Below are positions 30,201 through 45,200 of a DNA stretch of 64,000 nucleotides, in pieces. The DNA comes from Owenia fusiformis. Taxonomy: Eukaryota > Annelida > Polychaeta > Sabellida > Oweniidae. Where the stretch lies: the NCBI GenBank assembly GCA_903813345.2, contig CAIIXF020000001.1, forward strand, positions 46,579,885-46,643,884, written 5' to 3'. The stretch's first letter is position 1. Every line of letters starts with the position of its first letter. A program made the translations under genes and the position numbers. The notes below the pieces were generated by a model. The model was not told where the DNA came from. It did not search any database and was given only the letters and a program-made list of their open reading frames with translations.

Positions 30201-33200
30201 TTGATAGGGGCATCATTTCATTGTATCACAAATCACTTTTTGTTTGTATAAATTCAATAAATGCAATAAATTGTGGATGTCATGATATTGTCATGGTTAT
30301 TAAAGAATCTAATATCAAAACGAGGTAAGGGGGCTATATCGGGGTAATCGGGCAATATTAGTGTATATAGCCCTCTAACTTTTCCATTAGCTTCCATACA
30401 AATGCTTCGCTAGGTATGTAATTCTGTCAAATATGTAATTGATTGTAAAATCATATAACCGCAATAATAAAAAAAATAAGGAATGACTTAAAAATGGATA
30501 TCAAGCATTTTACCTTGCATCTGCAAACACCATCACAAGTATCAAAATTGAGACTTCCTGCTCGGTTGCAGGGACATGGCTCACAGTTGGGGAATCCCCG
30601 AAATCCGGGAGCACAACGATCACAGCCTTTTCCTGCATACCCCTCCCGACAGATGCAATCTCCTGGGTTCTAAAATACATTGTAGACAAAGAATGTTTAT
30701 TCTAAACATTTAAAAACAGTTTTATACTCTATACGCTTATTGAGAAAATATTCATAATGAGTGTATATAAAAATAAAGATAACACTAATCTGAATTTTAC
30801 AGCTTATAAGATATTTCAATTCATAAAATTTGAAAGAGGGCATTGAAATGCAAAATGTCACCACCTGCCATTAGTTACAGACACTGACCACTGTAACATC
30901 AACTGCCGAACACAAACTGCCGAATACCATCCACTGGTGGTGGTGACATAAAAACTTGGATGACCTTGAACAGTTACATAAAACTTACCAGGCCTTCATT
31001 GATTCTGGTATCATCTTTGATGCATGATCCAGTGGAGCCCTCCATCGGACAGTTACATCTCCAGGCACATGCATCAGGGGAGCTCAGGGGCACCCTACTT
31101 GGGCGATAAAAACCATCCTTACACGTCTCACAGTTTGGACCATCAGTGTTGTGCTAGAACAAAATATATAAAACTCTCATTCTAAAATCCTACAATCGAT
31201 ATCCTCAAAAATTGGGATATATAGAGATATTATGAATGTGAGTCAGATATTGATAGATAATATATTTATTGGAGAAAGTCTTTTTGGCCATCCAATTCTA
31301 TGTTATGCAATAATGAATAACAGCTGAGCATACAATCTATAGATAGGGATCATGAAAATGAATAATGGCCTCCAAATCATATCAAGATATAAGAGCCTCA
31401 AAAATATTATGTATCTGGTTTTGAAAGCTTGTATGCTTGTAAGGTAGAACATTTCAAGTTCCTATATTTTATGCAATGATATGAATTACTCACCTTACAG
31501 TTGAGGCACACGCCACCTCCCTCATACTCTCCTCTGATGTTAATACTACGCTTCTCTTCAGCAATTGTTGCATTGTATACGCACTCATCACTGTGACCAT
31601 AGCAGTTACATTCTGCAAGAAAATGAAGAATAAAACAATTACAAGACAATATATTTTGCCAATTTCACATTTTCATTTTCCTAAATAAATCAAAAATATA
31701 TCAATTATATCATTTTAAAAAAAATTCTAAACTGGTGAAATATCATATCAACTATCAATGAAAGAATAAATGGTCAGCCATGATAAAATAGTATGTATCA
31801 GATAATAAATACAGCATTGGTCCATGTTAAAATATTCTAATTAAACATTTTTCAAATACCATATATAAAAAAAATAACAAGGAAAATGGTCATCTTTCAT
31901 GATATGCTCCTATTAAAATATATGTTTGGTATAGTTATAGTATGTGGTGATATAATACAAGTATGTGATGATCTCCAGTGTAAGACTACGAAATCACCAT
32001 GTAAATGTGAGGCTGAATCGTCATCATCTAGCCACACTCACCGAAAGAACATTTTAAGGTTTGATGATGATAACATCTTAATAATCCCATATGAAGCTTT
32101 CATAGACTTTATAGGGGTTTAAAGAGAATGTGAATTGAATGTTTGTTAGTTAGTAGTAGAAAATCCAACAATTAGATACAAATATCAAAGGGAAGGGTAC
32201 AATGCATTTCAGCAATATAATACATCTCCTAAAGGTTCAGAAGTTATTTACAGACATACTGTTTGTAGCATTACTGCAGGTAAACTGCAAATTGAAAAGA
32301 TGAAAGCGCCATTTTGCACACCTGTACTACCTGTAGGTGGCATCTATCCAGGTATAAAGAAACAGAGAGATCAAAGAAGTGACCCTGAAGTGGAACATCA
32401 TTGACTTACTTAGTTATGAACCAATGGCAATCGTGTGTAGAATCGAAGTGAATACATACTCTCAATTATTTTTCAGACCAGGTCTGATATGATGGTAAGA
32501 TGGGTCAGTTTTTGAAAGAAACACCAGCAAAAGATGAGGACAATATAGGATTTTGATAAAGTACAATACATGCCATTATTGTTTTTAAGATGAATATCAT
32601 ATAAGGCAAATTTACTAAACCATCGAAAATGGCTTTTGAACTATAAGATATGGGTCCACATCAGATGGTGAACAGATTTTTGTTACTTGATTCAAAACTC
32701 GGCTGATAGTAGCAATGGCAGATCAGTTGTTTTAATTTAGTTTAGGTTCAAAACTAAACAATTAAAACAAGAACATTCCATGATCTCCATTCTGATTTTA
32801 ATTCACTTATTGTATAAATATCTGGGCTACTCTCGTTAATGAATATATCATATCCACTCATGAATAAAAATCATTTGACTCAAAAATCTTAAGATAATAC
32901 ATGCATATCCTATGCTGATGGGATAACCTTGCTGTAAGCTCTATTAGTCTCTATAGTCTCAGTCAGATAAACTTATCAGGCCATTTGTGATGAAAGAGCC
33001 GTTATCATCTGTTTCAGCAAGTTCTCTAAGGAAGCATGAAGCTTGTGTTATGGTCACTGAGTCTAACCATTGATCAATAATGTAATGTTATTCAGTCCAA
33101 AACATTTTGTAACAATTCCAATATGTAAGAAGACGGATAGAAATTCCTGAATCAAGACTTCCTGGAGTATTATTTCCAAGACATTACAGAATAACACTGT

Positions 33201-36200
33201 ACTTATTTATATTGGTACCTTGATATTTGTGAGGGTTTATTCATACAGAAAGAGAAACCCTCTTTCAAACCTAGAATGTACCATTGAATATTAGAGGGGG
33301 TGGGGGTTTTACCCATTTCCTCCAAACCTAACCAGAGTAATGTTTTCTGCCTTCCCAAAGGTGAAAAAGATATTTATTGAAAAAGGGATGTTCATAATAA
33401 TTACTTCCTTTCAACATTTAAACCAAGAATTTTGAGGGGATTTAGCTGATTTCCCCAAGGTCTAATACCTGTCCCCCAAAAGATAAACTTTACAAAATTG
33501 TATTTTCATTTGACTCATCCAATATTCTCAAAAAAGGCAATGTGTACCTAATAATATGATGTATATTAAGTAAGTGGTTGAACCAGAATTCAGATAACTT
33601 CTCCAGCTCTTGGCAATGTTTGTTTTGAATTATAAACAATAGAATATCGCTTAATGCAGGGTTCTAAACCTCATAAGTAAACATAAAACACCTTATGATA
33701 GAGAAAACCATTTTACTTGTATTTTTCAAAATAAATTCCTTTGAAAATCTCATCATTAAGTGGTTACATCAAATTTATTTTTAGATGGCTGTTGAAAACA
33801 AGACTTGAACATATGAAATGAGAACAGCTATATTTCTTATATGATGACCCCATTAACATCCATGTTATACCAATATGCGACAACGTAATATTTATTTGAG
33901 AACTGGAAGCAAATAACAAAACAACAACTCTCCAGAAAACACAATATACAAGAACATGTACAACACATTCTGATTTATCAGAGTCCCTCTTTACCTAACG
34001 CTTTTGAGACTATTCCAAAGGGATAGTAAAGGCTGTGGATCTCATAATGTGTACTACAGAGTCACAAGATGACATAAGATGTTTTAAGACAAATGTGAAT
34101 CTATGACTTTTAATCTGATATGATTAAAGTTACTTATTTGTACTGCATTACACTTAAACATTTGTTCTACTTAAACTTAAAAAGTGGTAAAAAGGGCCAA
34201 AATTAAAATCTTTCAGTAATATGTGAGTTTATATCCCACCAAAATCTGGTGAATCTATTATGTTAGATCAAGGAAGATGTGGCATACAATTTACCTGGTA
34301 AATGCATCAGAAAGAAAACCTTAATTCTGAATACTAATTTGTTACAAGCTAAAGCTTAGTTGCAATTGCTACCCTCTTAAGATGGCAAATAGATATAGTT
34401 TTGATGCGATAAGATAATGGCAATTAAGATGTTTTTCAAAAATGAGTATCAAACTAATAGAAAGGGTAATACAAGCTGCACACTTACAGAAACCTATATA
34501 AATATCTGGGAGTATATCAAATCATATGGTTTATTTATGCAAGAGAAGGGATTAGAATAATGTATCAACACCACTTACAAGGGAATTCAATTTCAACAGA
34601 TACTTACCCCTCAAACTTTAATTCGTTGTTTTATAAACAATGTGCATTCATCTTACAGAGGAATACCCAAGAGTGATTCTCTCTGTTAAATCCAAATACA
34701 GTGGCACTTTCTCAAGGTTAGTAGTAGGAATTTGAAGGGTGCCAACCCTTGACTTATTTCACACAGGAGTGCAAATATAGAAAGATCTTATCAGTACTAT
34801 TAAGTGCTTAAAACTGTTATTCTAATCCTCTTTGCAAGATCTCAACTTCATCTACACTCTTTAATTTAGAGATGATTCTTTGATCAAGCTATATCCAATC
34901 AGACTGTGTAGTCATTAAATAACAAGACTACATTTTGTCATATAGACATTACACCCATGGCTATGGATGATCCATGTGAGTTCATTAAGATTGTATGATT
35001 ATGATCAAAACTGAAAAAATCAGTCGTAATAGTCAGAGGAAAGAGTAAATTTTTCAAGGGAAATAGACACAATGGCAATTCTATTTCTAACCCGATATGT
35101 TAACTTTTTAGTACAAGACTTTGTAGTAGGATTGTATATAGTGGGTTCTGTTGTAGATTCGGTGATTGATGGGGAGGTAAGGTAAACTCTCAGGGGGAGA
35201 TCTTGTTGCCTAATAACAAGCTTGCTTATTGCCCCATACATCTGGTTATTAAAACATCATGTCTCTATAGCCTATACCTAAAACAATGTAGCCATGGATT
35301 GGTGATCTCATTGGTATGGTAAAATGGAGCTGAACGCAAAAAAAATCTGAAAATTACCTTCGAATCCAAAATATGAGAATTCATTGGTGCCCAGTTGAGG
35401 ATTTTTAGGTAATTCATGAACAATTAGGATTTGACTAGTTTTGGGCATTCATTAGGGAGGGACCATGTCAATATTTCAATGTTATCCTAAAACATAAATA
35501 TACATTTCAGATAAACCCCCCTCCTCCTGAAAAATATGATTGAAGATGTATGCAATTTCAAAAAATGTAATTTTATCATATCCCCTCCCTCCTTGTATTA
35601 TAATTATTATGAACTACATTGATATCTGACCTGTTCCTTTAATCAGAGTTCATCAGAAAAGTGATTTGGAAGACAATGGAAGAACACTGTAATCTTCCAG
35701 CACCAGCGAGTAAAATTAAAACTGGTAAAGTTAAGACAAAAAGTCATGATTGATATTTTGAAAGTTTCCAATGGTCACAATCCTTGTAGGATGAGACTAA
35801 CCTTGTGACCTAGAAATAACATCTTACACTTTAAAAATAAACAGGGGTAACAAAAAGAGTAGAAAAAGTGATTGGTTTGCTTTGTGCTGAAAAATGATGC
35901 ATTTAATCATAAAAAGTATTTGTAAATGCCAAGATCTTCTCCAGTATGTTATTAACTTTGACCTTCCATTCTTCCCTTCTACTATGACATCATTTATCAA
36001 CTTGAGATATGTAAAACTTTAGTAGTTCTTTCATATACAGTCTACCTGTGATACAGTAAAGTGAATTTTCGCTCTATAATTAGGCAAGGTGTGATATCAA
36101 ACCAGAAAGATAGGTCCTAAAAAGGATGATAAAAATGATTTGTTAGAAAGTGACATGATAACTTAAGATTTATAGCTCTGGTATGTATTATACATGTACT

Positions 36201-39200
36201 TGCAGGGTACATGTTACCAGTAAGTACATGTGGAAGTGTATAATTCAATATTTTTAAGACCATGTGTATGGTCTCGTATCAAGTCTCTGGACCCAGGCCC
36301 GTAGCCAGGGGGGGGGGTTCGGGGGGTTCGGGCGAACCCCCCCCCTGGCCAAAATCTCTTTCAAAATCATGCAGTTTTTCACCATTCTGACTATTTTTTG
36401 AGTGATTTTTGGCCAAATTTGCCAAAGTGAACCCCCCCCTAGAATTTTTTGGAAAAGTGAACCCCCCCTTGGAAAATTCTGGCTACAAACCTGGGACCTC
36501 TATACCCAATATACTTAATGTACTTTTTTTTGGGGGGGGGGGTTGCACAAGGGCTCCAAAGACTAAGATGTGCAGTATAATTTGTGTGTTAATAGGGTTG
36601 AAAAATCATATAACGATGATGGTCTTACCTACAGTTTAAAATGAGAACTGTGTGAATAAATATATGTATGTATGGATGAATAGACAGATACATAAGTAGG
36701 TGATTGCCTTAAAATAGCCAGCAAAAATATAAATGGTACTCTGTAAAGCTGCAATTTTGGAGCTATAGAAAGCTGCAATTCTAGAGCTGTAGAAAACTGC
36801 AATTTTGAAGCTATAGAAAGCTGCAATTTTGGAGCTATAAAGTTGGCATAACCTGCACCTCCTAGTAGATCAAGTACCAGTGAAGGCTTCCCCTACATCT
36901 ATCAACAAGGCTTTCAAGAAAAAGATCAGGTTCAATGAAAAAACAAAATATCTCAGTGTTTCTCAGAGATGAGGTAATTTCCTGCTGATGTTTTCACCAG
37001 CAAAACAGAACTGAGTTTCTATGGTGAAAGATAGCTGTAGATCTCACATAGTGTAATGAGAAATACAGGTCCAGATCAGGATTAACTAACCTGTTGATTT
37101 GGGTCAATTCTTGATAAAATAAACTAACACTTTAGTGAACTGTATTATGTTAATACTTGATAACTCAACTAAAATTAAATGTAGTCCAATACAAGTACAG
37201 TAAAACCTGTGTATATTGAACATTTTTTGCTGAGAAAAAATATAGAGTGTTGGTAGGTGTTCAGTCACTATGGAAAACGTAATTTATACAGAAGTAAGTA
37301 AAGTATGTGAAGAGGAAGGGTGTCTACTAAAGATAGGTGTTCACCAAGACAGGTTTTACTGTAGTCTCATTATATTCATCCACGTTAACTAAGTTATAAA
37401 TGGTTAATAATATTGATGGCATTTCAAGCTACTTTTTATTACCCATATCAGATCTCAATAATGTGCCCATCGATGAAATTGATAACAAGAACATGGTATT
37501 TGAAAACATGTACAGTATCCACTTATTGACAGAAATCCAAAGGGGTGGTATAATAAAGAATGATTATACAGTGGATTGTTCCAACCAATATGATGCACAA
37601 TGATATTTCAATAGGGTTGAACACCTTTCTTAAAGTTACTAGCTTGTGTTTTAGATCACTTTTGAAAACAAATACATACAAGCATTGTGGGATCCACAGC
37701 CTTTACTATCCTTTTGGAATAGTTCAGACTGTGGGTTACTGACTGTAATAAATGTTTCCTTTAACCCTAAAATGTACGGACCAATCAAATTATTTACAGA
37801 GTTCTATTGACCATAAGTATCATGGGAAGGCATTACCTGCAGTTGCATGATTACATAAGCAGACAAAGCCTAATGAGTGTGACCCAAACACAATTCCCTC
37901 CCAAATAATCCAAGTGTTGATATTTGCATGATAATTATTGTTTAAAATTCTAAATTGGAAAACAATAAGAAAAAAGAAGTATGTCAACATTATCATTGTT
38001 ATTAATTTTCAATATAAAAACAAGAACCATCAAGATAAATAAAAGTTTTCCACATAATGAATTCATTGAATTAAAGTTTACAAAGGGGAAAACAGGACGG
38101 TGCATTCTTAGGCACTAATTTATTCCTCCATATACACTGATTTACTTGGAGAATGCACTGGCTAGGAACATGTTCTGCCTCATGATATATCAGAGTCTCT
38201 CAAAAGCGTTAGGTAAAGAGAGACTCTGATAAATCAGAATGACATACAAGGGATTAACCTGCAAAATGTTACCACCTGCTATTTGTTAAAGATGCCAACC
38301 GCTGAACACCGACCACCAAACACCAACCACTGAACACCATCCGCAAAACTGTTGGAGACTTAAACAATTTGTGGTGACATAATCCTCATACAATCCCAAC
38401 AAAACATTTTTCATCATTTCTGATTACCAGTATGGATGTAAGGAGCCTCTGTCCATTCCTGTTAGACTCTAACTCACTCAATAACTCACCCATGTGCAGT
38501 TTAGAGCTACAGATTCTGAGTCAAAATACTGATTTCAAAACAGTTTTAGAACATGTCTGATAATCGCCAGGGAGAAAATAACCAGTTTTCAAAAGTTATC
38601 ATAGCCACATTTTCCATAAATCTCATTAGGCCCAACATTATTAGATTAAAGCCATATATTTAGTGGCACTTGACAATATTGGGAACACATGAAGCCAGTC
38701 CCAGGGGCATACACACTGCACATGTCATATCATAGTTATTTCCAGGTTACATGTGGGAAAAGGCCAGACAATTTTTGGAAATGTTTACTTTTACACTATT
38801 TCTTTGAAAATATGAGCCCAATAATTGAGGCCCATTTTTAGAAAAGGTAAGCCATGAATGGTCATTTTTGACCTAAAATGAAAAAGAATCCGGACATTAC
38901 CAGACTACCCCAGCCAGAATATACCCCAACAGCAGTGAAAATCCAAATGGTTCTTACCTTCACATACAAAGCTGTCCTCTGCACTACCTTGTTGCCATGG
39001 TTTCTGGTTGAATTTAGGGCAACATTTCTCACAACTGTCTCCACATGTATTGTGTTCACACCTGCACCTTAGGGTCTAAAACAGAAAAGTACATTGCTTT
39101 AATTCAGTGTTTAATTTGGGAATACATGTATACCCAGGTAAGTAGATTTTTTGTAATTTACATTTCTGTTTTCCTCAAATCAGCCAGATGGAACCAGAAA

Positions 39201-42200
39201 TTGCTTATCAATATGTCTGCTGCATTTCAAATTTCACGTTTCCGTCCATGTCTGTTTTCAAGTCTTTGTTATGACAGATTCCTAAAAATGTCTGATATGA
39301 GTGTAAAATAAAATAAATAAAGATACAAGACAGTATTTGTAATGGTCATGAAAATATTTAAGATTGCGTTGAGAATTAAAAATTGGCAAGAGGTCCAATT
39401 TTTTTCACATGGAGCCTATTTTGAGAATTTTAAACATGAGGCCTAGTTTATTTGAAAATTGGATCCAAATAGGCCCTAAATGAAGAAAATCCCCCCCCCC
39501 TCTACAACTGGAGGTAGATACTTGATACAATCCATACTAGGCATTTGTTTGCTTGTTTCACACCACTGGAACACATATACTAAAGTTTCTCCCTTTACTT
39601 TATTGTAATTGTTCACAGGATCAAAGATTCTATGTTTGACGTGTTTCATTTCTGTCAATGCTCCACAAATGAAAGAACAAATGGTTACATATGGGTAATA
39701 TAAACAACCCGGATGCCTAAAGCAATTATTAAGCCAAATAAACAGTGAGAATGCTTGATCCCAACTTTCACACCTTTGAAATCTTAGACAATGGTATAAA
39801 TTACAAAAGAATACATAATGATGAAGTCATGAGGATTTCCTAGATTTTCTGTTTTTAATCAGTTTTTCAAACCTAGCAAACTTAAACAAATGAATAAGAA
39901 TTATATGTCATTTTTTAATATTTATACTACCACCAAAGTAATGAATATTACAAATATCTATTTAAAAACATGCATTATCTCTAGGCTGTCTGCAAAAGCT
40001 TATACACTGACATTTCTTTGCAATGAAGAGTATTTAAAATCTGACAAAACTCATGTCAAATCCAGGGTAAAAATGACACTAGTTTGACCAGATTATTAAT
40101 ACAATGGATGATACGTCTCTCACCCCAAAGGAAGATAAAACACACACTGACATCCGCAATAATCAATTTATCCTGATACATAACAATAATCTCAGATAAG
40201 AATATCCCATTATAATTGCTGACAGTGATATTTCAAAACAATTCATCCACATTACCCGTGTATAGCAACAATTCCCACTCACTCTTTACTACTATATTAC
40301 CAACAAGACACATTATGAACAATATCACACCCAGGGGGGGAGATTTCCCAAAGATGCCCTATCATATTAGTATGTTCGAAAACAAATTTTATAAACAGGC
40401 CTCAATTTGCCGTTGAAATGGATCTTCAAATGTTCACTGTAGTTTTATGAGTATTCTCTACAAGTATGGATCGAGTAACTTCGATAGTATTACCGTAGGT
40501 TTGAAATGACGATGTTGAACTGATGTAAACGCCATTCTCACGATTTCAAATTTAACTCTGCGCATGCGCAGCACTGAGAGAGCATGTGCCCATGATTGTT
40601 CACGTGATCGAATCCTGCAATTTGATTGGAGATGATGCAAGAGATGATGTAATGGGGAATCCCCGAATATGATAGAATATGAAAGAATTATGGGAGCTAC
40701 TCACTCCTCCTGATCACACCTGAAAATCAAGAATGGCTGCCTGAAAATTACCCAGCATGCCCAAAATCGAATTCATTATACATAACCATACCAAGAAAAA
40801 ACCTTAAAAGTTTTAAATCAATCCATCAAACAAATTATCTGGAAATATGCAGACATGAAAGTTAGACACTGCCCATCTGAAAACCAATCTGACGATAATA
40901 TTGCGACTTTTTGGGAATATTGTGACTTTTTGGGAATACATATACTGTGACTTTTATTGGGAATGATAAAACCCATGAACTTGTAGAGTCAATTTGTGGT
41001 GCTTTCTATTCTATTGAACACAAAATAGTAAAATGACATTTCAATTTTGAGGGTAGTTAAATATAGTGTACAATCCCATGAGCTCAAGATAACAATTCAT
41101 TAATCTTTCCACACCACATGTTAATGAATCCTAAAATATGCCAGCAATTAGTAAAGTATGTCATGTTGCTGATGTTACATACAGGCTGCTAATTACTCTG
41201 TATAGTAAACCAGCCTGCAATAATTTGCTCTAATTGCGAGTAATAGCTGGAACTAGACAGTCAATCTGTTACCCTGAGCATTGTGGTTGGTATACTAAAA
41301 GTACCCTCTGACTTTTGTATGATCATAAACAGTTTGGCATTTTTGGTATTCAATCAATTAAAGAGCTCCCTGAAGCCACACAACAGAATGACACAATTCA
41401 CTAATATAGGGAACAAACTCTAATTTTGGTTTACCAGTTCAAAGGTTTTTATTCATACAATAAGAGTTGGTCACTCTGGGTATGGGTCTGGTAAAGGGTA
41501 GTTTTTGTAAGAGACTAGAACATGGAACAGGTTGCAACCTTCAACTTCCAAGACCTTACTGCTATTATATAAACACAAACATGAACTTGGAGTAAGATTT
41601 GTACTACAGGTGATGTGCAGTATGTCATTCTGAATGCTAGGGATATGTCAATTTGCTTGATAAAATGACTACTCATTGTTAAAGTTAGGATCCACTCTCA
41701 GGCCTGTCAACTGTCCCGCAATTTGCGTATTTGTCACGCCAGTTATTTTTGCGTGACAGAAAATGTCACGCAAATACGCATTTTACCTGGTAATTGTCAA
41801 GCAAAAATATTTTTGTAGAAAAATTTCTAAAAAAAATCGTCTACACAGCAAAAATACGAACGCTGGAAAAAAACGTACGCATTTCGTTCGGACTTTTCAC
41901 GCGAATTACGTATATGTCACGCATTCCGTTCGAAATTTTTCGTTCCTCCCCCCCCCCGTTGATGGATGTTTTAAACGCGAGCGTAGCGAGCGCGAAAAAT
42001 TTGAGGTGTTTACAATTTGGCATGATGTAATAAAATTTAAACCAAGGTGTTCAAAATTTGGATCAAGGTGTTCACATTTGGACCAAGGTGTCCACATTTT
42101 GAGGGGAGGTGTTCAACATTTCCAAGTCACTCATGTTAGGTGTTCCCAAGTTGACAGGCCTGCACTCTCTACATCTTGGGATAAATGCCATGTATGATGC

Positions 42201-45200
42201 TAATGTTGTAACATTTCAATTATTCTAATGTCTCCCAAAAGAGAAGATGGTCAACATGTTTCACATATACAGATTATACTTGAGGGAAACTGTGCAGTAG
42301 TGACCATAAAAGTATTGCAAAGGGAGGGTGAAGTTCAGGAAGGGGGGGGGGGACAATCCAGATTATAATGAGAAAATGATCATGTTACATCATCTAAGCA
42401 AATGTGTAGAATAATTAGGGTGGTAATTAGGAAGGTATGCCTGTGTTCTATCACACACTACCCTTCACAAGACCTCTTCTTCACTCTTAAATAGAGATGA
42501 TTCTTTATCTATCATACACCCAATTGGAAAATCACTCCATCACATTTTCTGCCTGTATGTACATGGCATTCGCTGCACTACCACTCTCATTATGGACAAA
42601 TAAAAGACAAAATCATTTGTATTGTCAGAGGGGTAGCTGGTGGTGATATCCAGGGTAAGTAGACTGTATGGACTCAAGGGGGCCTTAGAGAGGGTGTCAA
42701 TGTGACAATTAGATAAGAAAGAGTTGAAACAATATCAGGTGGCAGACTCTCTGAGTTCAAGAGCTCTGGATTTAAAGTTTTTCCCATGACTCATGTCAAG
42801 TGAATCATAGGTGTTGTTTTCTTCTAATAATCTAAGATTAGCAAGTAATTGTTTAAGCAGGCTTAAGAATCCCAAATCAAATTCATGTAAGAATTGAACA
42901 TTTTAATTTTGGTCTGTACAAGTCTGACCCCCCCCTCCTCCTCTCTAAATATATATTTCTGACTACATATGAGTTTGAGGTGGAGAATGGTACGAGAGTT
43001 GAGCATAAGACAAGCATAAGTTCAAAATATTTTCAGTTTAACTTACCCCTGTCCTTTGATCAACAGGACATTCCTCAGCATGACCAAAACATATACACTG
43101 TCCTCCAATCGAGATATCCTTGATGGAGTAAAAATACTGGAAAGAAAAACAAATCATCAAGATCTGATACAAAAATATGATTAGTAATATGAAATGTAAA
43201 CAAATGAAATTGAGACCAGATAAAAATTTTAATCTGTTTACAAATAATTGTACCCTAAAACAACATTTCAAGGTACATTGGATAAGTATTGTTCAGATAC
43301 ATAACCAAGAAGGGATGATGGTTTGCCAAATTAACTTTGTTTAAACTTTGGCTGAACTTATACTATCAATTTTACATTTGGAGTGTGGGAAAATGTTAAA
43401 TTCCATAAATCCAAATACAATATGTATTTATACAATGTGTACAATCAGTACGCCAATACTGGTTCTACTTACTCTTCTGGTTACAGATGGGTCAATAGAG
43501 GCAGGATCACTCGTTACTATTGTCATCAGATCCGCATTCAATGTCCTGATCCGCTGTAGCCTCAATCTGATGAAACGGGCAGCAGTAAATTCCTGAAAAA
43601 ATTTCAAGTAGCTGCTTCTTAAGTATATCTATAATATTGAATAAAAATAAATAAAATGGCACTATTCATTAAGCTATTGCAAATGGTTACAAAAGTGTAA
43701 CAATTGTTACAGATATTGACCACTAATATTGTATTGTTGTATTGTATTTGATTGATTTAAATATTTAAAGTATAAACTTATAAGAGCCTTATGGGCCATC
43801 ATACATGCTTACACACAATAACATTTCCCATGCAAATCATAGAATGGGGGCTAGAGTACATTTTCAAGTGCAAAATCATTAGACTTGATTCATTTCAATA
43901 TCACAATACAGTGGAAATAAATGTGAAGAACCTGTTCAGGGCTTAATAGAACAACTCCAGGATATTTTCCAAGGTTTTGTCTTGTCAAATGTATAGCTCC
44001 ATTAATTCACAATATTTGGCACTCAAAATGAAATAACTGTTGTTGAGGGTGATGTGCTATCAATAAAGCGCCTCTCTAATGAATGTGTCTCATTCCAAAA
44101 GCCAAGTAGGTTCTTGTCATGTTCAACTGACCATTTTCTTTTGTAATTTCCAATCTCTATTAAAAACCATTTCAAAACCAGTATCAATTATGATAACAAT
44201 TTTGCTTTGAACTGACTCTATGGAAATAACTCCAATGAAAATACATCAGTTATAAAAATAGCACATTTAAAACGAATACCGATAAAAGTTTAGGTAAAAT
44301 GAAAATTAACTGAACCAGAAAATTGAACTTATCTATGTGATGATCAAATAAAAATGTATAAAAAACGACAAGGGGCAATATTACAAAACATTAACTCAGG
44401 AGTTGATGGTTAATTCTAACAATGGACCTCCAAGTTTGAAACATGTAGCTAATTTTCTGGGCATTAATTTTGTACCTGTGGCTGTACCACTGGGAATACA
44501 GGGTGGTAACAGAGTCATAGGGCAGACAGGTAAAACACACAATATAATTTGATTACAGGCTGGGGGAATTAATGGAGTGTAAAATTATTGAGTTGGATGG
44601 CCATTTTTAGTTCAAAGAGATCCTTCTTTTGTCATCATACATGTTTATGGGCTATGGGACACTGAACCATATCTTTCATCTGGAACCAAAGATTTAAATG
44701 TTTCCAGTATAGAAGAGATGATCTTATACTTTTTGATTTTTGATTTTAGATAAAGAAAATACTGTATATATTATACTGGTAAAAGATTATACTGGTGAAA
44801 AGAGTGATTCATCTATCTTATCTATAATATGTGTGAAATATAATGAAAAGGTGATGGTGGGTATACAGCTAAGTTGAAAGGGAAGAAATATGAAAAGAAA
44901 GCTAACAGTAAACTGATGAACAACCAAGATCCTTTTCCTAAAGAATTTTTACTCATAGCCTTCACAGTTTGCCTAAAATTAGAGTAAAACGAGCAAGCAA
45001 AAAAGTACAGGAAATTAATTGAAAAGCTGAATGAAAAAATGAAGCTGGATAAAAAGCAATATACACAAAGGATCAAATAGATCAGAAGGGCGATTAGCTT
45101 TTGAACTATTGTAAGCCTAAACCAAATATTGAAATGTTGAAACAAATATACGTGTTGTAAAAACTAAACAAAATCTGATAGATTCTAGTTTTCTTGTTAA

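Larger units (their letters stand above)
31613..38957 (-). other. 7.3-kb intron between exons 6 and 7
   Basis: AT-rich, no supported gene. Contains parts of at least four mobile-element families listed separately (33966, 36295, 37196, 38248) and a 24-bp repeat at 36747. A 78-codon plus-strand frame at 31886-32122 has no recognisable domain and I do not call it. Confidence 0.6.
39076..43046 (-). other. 4-kb intron between exons 5 and 6
   Basis: Holds the promoter-like island at 40494-40640 and the foldback element at 41699-42162. The rest is AT-rich with no supported gene. Confidence 0.65.

Noticed and set aside
31886-32122. 78-codon plus-strand frame with Cys pairs
   Set aside because: No homology recognised, no partner exons, AT-rich intron.
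44822-45145. 107-codon minus-strand hydrophobic frame
   Set aside because: Phe/Leu/Ser-rich translation of AT-rich DNA; no splice fit to the laminin frame.
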